Shown: piece by piece, positions 55,575 through 64,000 of the stretch
Numbering within the stretch: position 1 is the stretch's first letter
How the letters are laid out: each line of letters starts with the position of its first letter
Assembly (NCBI GenBank): GCA_903813345.2
Contig: CAIIXF020000335.1
Span: forward strand, 1-64,000
DNA length: 64,000 bases
Source of the DNA: Owenia fusiformis
Taxonomy: Eukaryota; Annelida; Polychaeta; Sabellida; Oweniidae
Reading direction: 5' to 3'
Position numbers and translations under genes: made by a program
Notes under the pieces: generated by a model
The model's database searches: none
Seen by the model: the letters and a program-made list of their open reading frames with translations, nothing else
Told to the model about the DNA's origin: nothing

Positions 55575-57995
55575 TGAGCGACCAGGGGCCCGACATTTGT
55601 ATTGTATCGCCAGTATGGCAAAGGGACCTGGTCGATATTTTACTTTATATTATACTTACGGAAGAAGCTTATGTTTTCACAAATTCCTGGTTAAAATACT
55701 TCCGGTTTCCTTTAAAATCTCGTTTCAAATCTCGTGAGACTCGAGATTGAAGATCACATGATCATGAGCCCGCGAACATAGTTCGAGGTAGTATATTTGC
55801 AACGTGCTGAGGGACGGACGTGCTCCCATCATGGCTTCAACTTCAACAGCTGAAACTTGGGTAGGCCTAAATAATTACATTCTTTCATACATTCGGTGGC
55901 TTCATAGTTACTTCATTTATTTATGGTCATCTACGTAATGTGAACTTCATTTAGAAAATCATTGGAATTTCTAGCGTTTGGAGTCTACCATTTCAAATTG
56001 CATACAATTTTATAACCCAGTATTTTATTCAATTCATTATACCACGTTGCAAGTATACTCCCCCTTCTATTTATACTCATATTTCTTAGATAGGAGGTCA
56101 TTTATAACTTTGAATACATTTTCGGCTGCAGTGTTCAGGTGTTTAGGCAATGTTTAGTCACTATTGATAAACCATTTTAGGTTTCCAGGTTATATTTCAA
56201 GCCTATGTTTTATTATGCCTTCTGGCGGGTAATTATGCCTTTTGGCGGGTAATTATGGTTTTTGGCGGGAAAATACTACCCTTTGGCGGGCAATTACACC
56301 TTTTTGGCGGGAAAACTTTACCTGCTTTGTCAATCATGTTTGAGGGTACAAATCTTTACTGTTTTTATGGACGTATTATTTCAAAAGCTTATGGGTAAAA
56401 GCCTTATAATTATTGGGGAGAAATTCCTTGCAGTGAGTTGAGTTGTGTTTTCGTGGATAAATTCCTTCATTATGGGTACATTTTATAGATAAAACCTCAT
56501 GTTTTGGTTGGAAATCCTTTCACATTAGACATGGAAATTCACTGTTTTGGGATGGAAAATTACTCATATTTTTGAAAAGGGAAAACGTTCATCTAACATT
56601 TACAATTGTTATTGAGTTAACAGGGATGATAATTTGTCATATTCCTAAGGTGTTATTGACCACTTTCATCAGCCACGTTTTAAGGTTACTCAATTATTAT
56701 TACATTTATAATTCTTTGGAAATCTGGGACCATTTCAAGTTCCCGCCATTTTTGTTAGCCATTTATTGGGTAAAATCTGGGATCATTTCAGGTTCCCGCC
56801 ATTTTTGTTAAGTCATTTTATAAGGGAAATTTTGTAATATTTCAAATCCCCGCCATTTTTACTGGCCATCTATTGGATAATTTATTACAACATTTCTCTC
56901 GGCCATTTTTACTGGACATCTATTGGGAAAATTAATATCACTCCTTTACCACAATTTCTTATTGGACACATTTTGAGAAAACTTTTACTTTTAAGAAACT
57001 TCAATATAAATGGTTTAGTTTCTACTCAAACATAACAATTTCTGTACATATTTAGTTCAACATGATCATATCATACTGTAGAACACACATATTTTAAACC
57101 GCTATTATCACTAGTGATTATTTTACTTCGTTCATTTCACATGTACTTATGTTCGTTCATTTCACATGTACTTATGTTCATTCATTAGAGATCATCCATT
57201 AAGGATGACATGTACATAGTCCACTTATGATCATCCATTAAGGATGACATGTACATAGTCCACTTATGCTCATCCATTAGGAGTAACATGTACTTAGTAA
57301 TTTTACATTCATCCATTAAGGATGACATGCACTTAGCCCTTTTACATTCATCCATTAAGGATGACATGCACTTACCATTTTACACTCATCCATTAAGGAT
57401 GATAACTACTTAGTCATTTTACAATCATCCTTCAAGGACGAGAAACACTTAATCCTAGTCCACTTTTGTTCATCCATTAAGGATGACACGAACTTAGCCC
57501 TTTTTATATTCATCCATTAAGGATGACAACTACTTCATTCATTTGTGTTCATCCATTAGTGATGACAATTACTTGATCTAGTTATTTACATCTATTACGA
57601 ATTATAACTACTTGATTATGTTATGTAAATCCATAAAGGATATCATTTCAACTTGGATCCATTCATTTCCATATAAGTTTATCCATAAAGGATGACTTAT
57701 TTTGTACTTTTATTCATTTGGTATGACCATGACTTTTGATACTTGCCATTTATAACAGGGACTATTTTTCATCAGGTGGTATCCATAAAGGATAACCACT
57801 TGTTTACATCAATAAATACAATTATTGCTAACACCTTTTAATATAATAATAATCATGTGAAATAAAATATATTATTTTAACTTTACCTTACTTATTATGT
57901 ATTTTTATTAATTAGGCATAACACAAGAGGTATTCCTTCCTTTAATAACATTTTATTGATCACTCCACTGTTACATATAGGCCAGGGTTGTTACA
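55575..57995 (+). repeat. 3' LTR of the long-LTR element
   Basis: 2,421 bp starting TGAGCGACC (one T fewer than the 5' LTR) and ending GGTTGTTACA. It contains the same E2F-like cluster and the TCATCC minisatellite (about 57189-57550). Confidence 0.93.
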
Positions 57996-59311
57996 TTGTT
58001 AACAAAACCCGGCATGAAGTTTGTAGTTTAATGGGACGGTGACTGAGAGGCTAGGGAACACATCAGTGTTGTAACATTCATTCTGAACGTACCACCTTCA
58101 TTTGACGGCTATGAGCGGGTTTGGAGCATACGACCTTGTGCAGCGTGTTATCAAACGTATCATCTATGCAAAAGTAAAAAGGGATTGTGCTTTTAAGTTT
58201 TGATTGTGCCAATCAGAATATGGCTTTCAAACTACGACCATTGACCTTGTGGAAGGTAACAATGATGATACGCAACCAGAGTCCTTAGATTTACCCATTC
58301 ATAGCAGCAACGAGATGGCACTTTTGTTCAACTTTTTATTGAATGCTAAACCGACATTCCAATCGATAATTCTAGCCAGAACTGGCGTGATTTTGCTATA
58401 CAGTTCATCAATTGCTTGATATTTTATGCATTGATCTATTAGTTGAAAACCGTTTGCAACTGAATCACGAAACGTAAACTTGTCTCTCACAACGTGGGAT
58501 GACAACACTTACGTCTGTTCTTCTGATTTTTATATGTCGTAAAAAGATAAAAACGGAGCGTCACCAGCTGATTGCGCTTCTTAATTGATTGTGCTGAATA
58601 CGAAATTCGAACAAACTGATTAACTTTATGGCATATCCTTCCCCTAACCCAGAATGTTTATTTCATCATTAACATCTCTGGTTGTTCTTGTAGACGTTGT
58701 CGTTTTAAGAGAACTATAGTCCCACCAAATCCCGAATTATCTAAATAGAACATAGTTTATATCATAGGCAATGATCGATAGAAATAATTTTTTAAATAAA
58801 GATGGCATGGTAATCGATTTGGGTTTATTTCTAAATTATAATACTGGATTCTGCTGGTGCTGCCATCTTTATCTCGGCCCAGAACCTATGGTTTATATGT
58901 TAGCTACCTATATACCTTCGCTAGTGTCGTGTGTATTCTCATCATTACATTAACATATAGCCCCTCTGTGTTTTGTCAGTAAACACTCTCACCAGTGTGT
59001 ATTCTCAGCATTTCATTACAACCGTGTGTATTGTCAGTGTACACTCTCAACACTTCATTACACCTGTGTGGGTTGCCAGCATATACAGTATTCTTTCCAG
59101 TGTTCATTCTAATAGTTACACCACACCCGTTTCTATTTTAAGCATGCACTCTCTTTCTCTCTCCAGTATGTATCCTTCCTGAAATGTTGTGGTCATGCAT
59201 AGGTTTATATAGAAAATGGCTATCTGACATACCGTGAACGCACAGTCGCACACACCATTATGCACTCGATTAGATATTCATAAACTAATTTCTCTTTTGG
59301 AAGTAATAGTT
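57996..59311. repeat. Spacer 16, right part
   Basis: Starts with the second TTGT target duplication and resumes the standard spacer. From about 59197 it becomes unusually diverged (GTCATGCATAGG, CAGTCGCACACACC), the beginning of the patch around copy 17. No gene is seen. Confidence 0.85.
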
Positions 59312-59327
59312 GGCCCTGATAAGGGCC
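59312..59327 (-). terminator. Histone stem-loop of copy 17
   Basis: The hairpin is perfect although the bases around it differ from other units (GTAATAGTTGG, TTTGGGGGTAC on the plus strand), which points to selection on the hairpin. Confidence 0.95.
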
Positions 59328-59359
59328 GTTTGGGGGTACAATAAGCAATACTCGAGGCA

Positions 59360-59932
59360 TTACTTCTTTTCTGGTTTCTTTGCTGCAGACTTCTTGGCAG
59401 CGATTTTCTTGGCCGCTGGTTTCTTGGCAGCGGCTTTCTTGGCAGCTGTTTTCTTAGCTGCTGGTTTCTTTGCCTCTTTCTTGGGTGTCTTCGCTTTCTT
59501 TACTTTCTTTGGGGACTTTGATGCTGCAGTCTTTGCGGGTTTCTTAGCTGCCTTCTTGGGAGTCTTCACCTTCTTCACTGGCTTTTTGGCTGCGGGTTTC
59601 TTTGCCTTGACTGGCTTCTTGGCTACCTTTGGTTTCTTGGCTGCCTTTGGCTTCTCTCCGAGCTTGAATGAACCAGATGCGCCAATTCCCTTGCTTTGCT
59701 TGAGAGTGCCTTTCGTCACACCCGCCTTGAGTGCCATCTTCAGATGAGCATTGATAGATGATTCAGCACCGAGACCGTTAAAGTTGGCGATGATGTACTT
59801 CAGAATGGCTATTCTACTGGATCCTGTGCGCTCTTTCAAAGCTCCAATGGCCTGGCTGATCATATCGATGTACTTGGGATGTTCTGCTACCTTGGCGGCC
59901 TTCTTCACTTTAGGAACTGCTGTGGCTGCCAT
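59360..59932 (-). CDS. H1: Linker histone H1, copy 17 (most diverged)
   Basis: Intact 190-residue H1 with three private residues: Thr83 to Ile in SKGTGASG, Val158 to Ala and Ala188 to Glu. Against about five silent changes, the three replacements are fewer than random mutation would give, so the gene has been under purifying selection. It may be a relic that escaped homogenisation, or a conversion from an H1 locus outside the window. Confidence 0.97.
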   Translation of the reverse strand: MAATAVPKVKKAAKVAEHPKYIDMISQAIGALKERTGSSRIAILKYIIANFNGLGAESSINAHLKMALKAGVTKGTLKQSKGIGASGSFKLGEKPKAAKKPKVAKKPVKAKKPAAKKPVKKVKTPKKAAKKPAKTAASKSPKKVKKAKTPKKEAKKPAAKKTAAKKAAAKKPAAKKIAAKKSAAKKPEKK

Positions 59933-61975
59933 ACTGATCGATTGTTGATATTTGCGTGTTGCAGAAAGATGCTTCGAAGTTTATCTCAGCTGTACTGATT
60001 GCGTTATAAGATGTATGGATATCTCGGCTCAATTTATTGATAGCGCGCCGACGTAAGAGAACAAACTTCCGGTTTGATCGGCTCAGCCAGCAAAGATACA
60101 ATGGCGAATTATAACTGTGTTTGTTACCATATTTTGGAGCCGTTTTTCAGTGTCTTCTAATGTCGGAGTATAGTCAACAAAACTATGTCATTAAAGGACA
60201 TAAAATTCTCTACAAGATGCACCCGCGTCGCCCTCTTGAAAACTCGATCGAAGCCAAGAAAAAATGAGAAAACTACGAAACGTACACGCTAAAATTCAAA
60301 GATTTCGCAATGAAATTGAAATAAATCAATCAACATGAAGACAAAGTTGTTTCTATTTGAGCTATTTTATGCCTTAAGTTATTATGCGTGCTTTAGAAGT
60401 AAACTTCTCTTCGTACAAGGACATTTTGACGATGAAATCGTCGATTGACTTTCCCTAACTAACACAAATTTTTCGAAGGCAGCCATTTTGAGCGGTTTAG
60501 ATATCAAGGGAAGAATGTTGTTGCAATGTGATATTTTTTGCCATAAATATCGTTTAAAGTTGTGTTTTCATCATGCAAATGATAAGTAGCTGTTTGGATA
60601 CATCATCTTTAAAGATATTTCGAAATGATTCTGTCGTACAATCGAGCACAATTTCGTACTTGTTAACAAAACCCGGCATGAAGTTTGTAGTTTAATGGGA
60701 CGGTGACTGAGAGGCTAGGGAACACATCAGTGTTGTAACATTCATTCTGAACGTACCACCTTCATTTGACGGCTATGAGCGGGTTTGGAGCATACGACCT
60801 TGTGCAGCGTGTTATCAAACGTATCATCTATGCAAAAGTAAAAAGGGATTGTGCTTTTAAGTTTTGATTGTGCCAATCAGAATATGGCTTTCAAACTACG
60901 ACCATTGACCTTGTGGAAGGTAACAATGATGATACGCAACCAAAGTCCTTAGATTTACCCATTCATAGCAGCAACGAGATGGCACTTTTGTTCAACTTTT
61001 TATTGAATGCTAAACCGACATTCCAATCGATAATTCTAGCCAGAACTGGCGTGATTTTGCTATACAGTTCATCAATTGCTGGATATTTTATGCATTGATC
61101 TATTAGTTGAAAACCGTTTGCAACTGAATCACGAAACGTAAACTTGTCTCTCACAACGTGGGATGACAACACTTACGTCTGTTCTTCTGATTTTTATATG
61201 TCGTAAAAAGATAAAAACGGAGCGTCACCAGCTGATTGCGCTTCTTAATTGATTGTGCTGAATACGAAATTCGAACAAACTGATTAACTTTATGGCATAT
61301 CCTTCCCCTAACCCAGAATGTTTATTTCATCATTAACATCTCTGGTTGTTCTTGTAGACGTTGTCGTTTTAACAGAACTATAGTCCCACCAAATCCCGAA
61401 TTATCTAAATAGAACAAAGTTTATATCATAGGCAAAGATCGATAGAAATAATTTTTTAAATAAAGATGGCATGGTAATCGATTTGGGTTTATTTCTAAAT
61501 TATAATACTGGATTCTGCTGGTGCTGCCATCTTTATCTCGGCCCAGAACCTATGGTTTATATGTTAGCTACCTATATACCTTCGCTAGTGTCGTGTGTAT
61601 TCTCATCATTACATTAACATATAGCCCCTCTGTGTTTTGTCAGTAAACACTCTCACCAGTGTGTATTCTCAGCATTTCATTACAACCGTGTGTATTGTCA
61701 GTGTACACTCTCAACACTTCATTACACCTGTGTGGGTTGCCAGCATATACAGTATTCTTTCCAGTATTCATTCTAATAGTTACACCACACCCGTTTCTAT
61801 TTTAAGCATGCACTCTCTTTCTCTCTCCAGTATGTATCCTTCCTGAAATGTTGTGGTCATACATAGGTTTATATAGAAAATGGCTATCTGACATACCGTG
61901 AACGCACAGTTGCACACACTATTATGCACTCGATTAGATATTCATAAACTAATTTCTCTTTTGGATGTAACAGTT
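59933..61975. repeat. Spacer 17
   Basis: Diverged to about 60400 (for example ATGCCTTAAGTTATT in place of ATGAATTAATATATT near 60370), then standard type B with right-half markers (AACAGAACT near 61374). No gene is seen. Confidence 0.85.
60013..60180 (-). promoter_or_regulatory. Invariant promoter block of copy 17
   Basis: In the otherwise diverged copy 17 unit these 168 bp match the consensus exactly, whereas the adjoining 80-bp leader has about four changes and the far side several. The block contains the TATA-like element, GGCGCGC and the H1 box (60116-60122). It acts as a natural footprint of the H1 promoter. Confidence 0.6.
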
Positions 61976-61991
61976 GGCCCTGATAAGGGCC
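61976..61991 (-). terminator. Histone stem-loop of copy 18
   Basis: Perfect histone stem-loop 32 nt past the stop of copy 18. Confidence 0.95.
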
Positions 61992-62023
61992 GTTTTGGGG
62001 TACAATAAGCAATACTCGAGGCA

Positions 62024-62596
62024 TTACTTCTTTACTGGTTTCTTTGCTGCAGACTTCTTGGCAGCGATTTTCTTGGCCGCTGGTTTCTTGGCAGCGGCTT
62101 TCTTGGCAGCTGTTTTCTTAGCTACTGGTTTCTTTGCCTCTTTCTTGGGTGTCTTCGCTTTCTTTACTTTCTTTGGGGACTTTGATGCTGCAGTCTTTGC
62201 GGGTTTCTTAGCCGCCTTCTTGGGAGTCTTGACCTTCTTCACTGGCTTTTTGGCTGCAGGTTTCTTTGCCTTGACTGGCTTTTTGGCTACCTTTGGTTTC
62301 TTGGCTGCCTTTGGCTTCTCTCCGAGCTTGAATGAACCAGATGCGCCAGTTCCCTTGCTTTGCTTGAGAGTGCCTTTCGTCACACCCGCCTTGAGTGCCA
62401 TCTTCAGATGAGCATTGGTAGATGATTCAGCACCGAGACCGTTAAAGTTGGCGATGATGTACTTCAGAATGGCTATTCTGCTGGATCCTGTGCGCTCTTT
62501 CAAAGCTCCAATGGCCTGGCTGATCATATCGATGTACTTGGGATGTTCTGCTACCTTGGCGGCCTTCTTCACTTTAGGAACTGCTGTGGCTGCCAT
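62024..62596 (-). CDS. H1: Linker histone H1, copy 18
   Basis: Intact 190-residue H1 of the Thr60/Val188 form, protein identical to copies 14 and 15, although separated from them by copies 16 and 17 and by the long-LTR element. Confidence 0.97.
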   Translation of the reverse strand: MAATAVPKVKKAAKVAEHPKYIDMISQAIGALKERTGSSRIAILKYIIANFNGLGAESSTNAHLKMALKAGVTKGTLKQSKGTGASGSFKLGEKPKAAKKPKVAKKPVKAKKPAAKKPVKKVKTPKKAAKKPAKTAASKSPKKVKKAKTPKKEAKKPVAKKTAAKKAAAKKPAAKKIAAKKSAAKKPVKK

Positions 62597-64000
62597 ACTG
62601 ATCGATTGTTGATGTTTGCGAGTTGCAGAAAGATGCTTCGAGGTTTATCTCAGCTGTACTGATTGCGTTATGAGATGTATGGATATCTCGGCTCAATTTA
62701 TTGATAGCGCGCCGACGTAAGAGAACAAACTTCCGGTTTGATCGGCTCAGCCAGCAAAGATACAATGGCGAATTATAACTGTGTTTGTTACCATATTTTG
62801 GAGCCGTTTTTCAGTGTCTTCTAATGTCGGAGTATAGTCAACAAGACTATGTCATTAAAGGACATAAAATTCTCTACAAGATGCACCCGCGTCGCCCTCT
62901 TGAAAACTCGATCGAAGCCAAGAAAAAATGAGAAAACTATGAAATGTACACGCTAAAATTCAAAGATTTCGCAATGAAATTGAAATAAATCAATCAACAT
63001 GAAGACAAAGTTGTTTCTATTTGAGCTATTTTATGAATTAATATATTATGCGTGCTTTAGAAGCAAACTTCTCTTCGTACAAGGACATTTTGACGATGAA
63101 ATCGTCGATTGACTTTCCCTAACTAACACAAATTTTTCGAAGGCAGCCATTTTGAGCGGTTTAGATATCAAGGGAAGAATGTTGTTGCAATGTGATATTT
63201 TTTGCCATAAATATCGTTTAAAGTTGTGTTTTCATCATGCAAATGATAAGTAGCTGTTTGGATACATCATCTTTAAAGATATTTCGAAATGATTCTGTCG
63301 TACAATCGAGCACAATTTCGTACTTGTTAACAAAACCCGGCATGAAGTTTGTAGTTTAATGGGACGGTGACTGAGAGGCTAGGGAACACATCAGTGTTGT
63401 AACATTCATTCTGAACGTACCACCTTCATTTGACGGCTATGAGCGGGTTTGGAGCATACGACCTTGTGCAGCGTGTTATCAAACGTATCATCTATGCAAA
63501 AGTAAAAAGGGATTGTGCTTTTAAGTTTTGATTGTGCCAATCAGAATATGGCTTTCAAACTACGACCATTGACCTTGTGGAAGGTAACAATGATGATACG
63601 CAACCAAAGTCCTTAGATTTACCCATTCATAGCAGCAACGAGATGGCACTTTTGTTCAACTTTTTATTGAATGCTAAACCGACATTCCAATCGATAATTC
63701 TAGCCAGAACTGGCGTGATTTTGCTATACAGTTCATCAATTGCTGGATATTTTATGCATTGATCTATTAGTTGAAAACCGTTTGCAACTGAATCACGAAA
63801 CGTAAACTTGTCTCTCACAACGTGGGATGACAACACTTACGTCTGTTCTACTGATTTTTATATGTCGTAAAAAGATAAAAACGGAGCGTCACCAGCTGAT
63901 TGCGCTTCTTAATTGATTGTGCTGAATACGAAATTCGAACAAACTGATTAACTTTATGGCATATCCTTCCCCTAACCCAGAATGTTTATTTCATCATTAA
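62597..64000. repeat. Spacer 18, cut by the window edge
   Basis: H1 box of copy 18 at 62780-62786. Standard type-B spacer with TTCTACTGATTTT near 63847, as in spacers 13 and 14. The array evidently continues to the right. Confidence 0.85.

Larger units (their letters stand above)
50128..57995 (+). mobile_element. Long-LTR retroelement, degraded Gag/protease, no visible RT or integrase
   Basis: The element is 7,868 bp, flanked by TTGT at 50124-50127 and 57996-57999 where other units have ACTTGTTAAC once. Two 2,421-bp LTRs enclose only about 3 kb. PBS (52551-52568) and polypurine tract (55565-55574) fix the plus orientation. The interior has a broken Gag frame, two zinc knuckles and protease fragments; beyond about 54520 nothing resembles RT, RNase H or integrase. 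It would have to be mobilised by a related complete element. The LTRs differ at only a few places (two substitutions and two 1-bp indels that I found), so the insertion is recent although the interior is decayed. That fits a non-autonomous lineage that moves as it is. Confidence 0.9.
1..64000 (-). repeat. Tandem array of solitary H1 histone units, about 2,664 bp each
   Basis: Eighteen H1 units in the same orientation plus one H1-less edge unit fill the window. Start-to-start distances of the coding regions are mostly exactly 2,664 bp; outliers are 2,660, 2,666 and 2,673. The 9,501-bp and 10,536-bp intervals equal one unit plus a retroelement plus its target duplication. Each unit is, on the minus strand, a promoter, an intronless H1, a histone stem-loop and about 1.9 kb of spacer. 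No core histone gene was found among the open frames on either strand. The array continues past the right edge; the degenerate unit at the left suggests that end is near the array boundary. Confidence 0.97.

Noticed and set aside
1-64000. 5S rRNA, tRNA, snRNA or core histone genes linked to H1
   Set aside because: I looked for them because such linkage is known in invertebrates, but saw no matching sequence or internal promoter boxes in the spacers.

Overview
This window comes from an invertebrate animal genome. It is filled by a tandem array of replication-dependent linker histone H1 genes. Eighteen H1 copies lie on the minus strand at a spacing of about 2,664 bp: sixteen intact 190-codon genes, one early-frameshift pseudogene (copy 1) and one copy frameshifted at its C-terminus (copy 6). 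Every copy is intronless, starts at ATG and is followed 32-33 nt after the stop codon by a textbook histone 3' stem-loop (GGCCCTTATCAGGGCC on the minus strand) and a purine-rich downstream element. An AAACACA H1 box lies 184-190 bp upstream of each ATG. I recognise no core histone, 5S rRNA or tRNA gene. H1-only clusters separate from the core-histone repeat are known in bivalves such as Mytilus, so a bivalve or other lophotrochozoan is my best guess. That is inference; the sequence alone does not fix the phylum.

Layout: bases 1-1970 are a degenerate edge unit whose H1 gene has been deleted while its stem-loop remains (434-449). Copies 1-8 occupy 1971-21251. A complete LTR retrotransposon (23030-29861, minus strand, 5-bp target duplication CACTC) sits in the spacer between copies 8 and 9. 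Copies 9-16 occupy 30132-49396. A second, long-LTR element (50128-57995, plus strand, 4-bp target duplication TTGT) sits in the spacer between copies 16 and 17. Copies 17 and 18 follow, and the array runs off the right edge.

The first retroelement has two 268-bp LTRs with no difference I can see, a tRNA-Pro-type primer site, a polypurine tract and one uninterrupted 1,439-aa Gag-Pol. Its domain order is Gag - protease - integrase - reverse transcriptase - RNase H. The integrase precedes the RT, as in Ty1/copia, but the protein features are Ty3/gypsy-like. This is the hallmark of the Gmr1-like group. The second element has two 2,421-bp LTRs that are almost identical, a tRNA-Leu-type primer site and a degraded Gag/protease region; no RT or integrase is visible, so it looks non-autonomous. 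Its LTRs carry a cluster of E2F-like TTTGGCGGGAA motifs and a minisatellite.

The units are very similar, as expected for concerted evolution, but readable structure remains: an early two-unit alternation, a roughly 3-kb tract shared by copies 6-7 and 12-13 about 22.8 kb apart, and a 1.2-kb diverged patch centred on copy 17. All the H1 genes presumably supply the same S-phase H1 protein. The variants differ by only a few residues.
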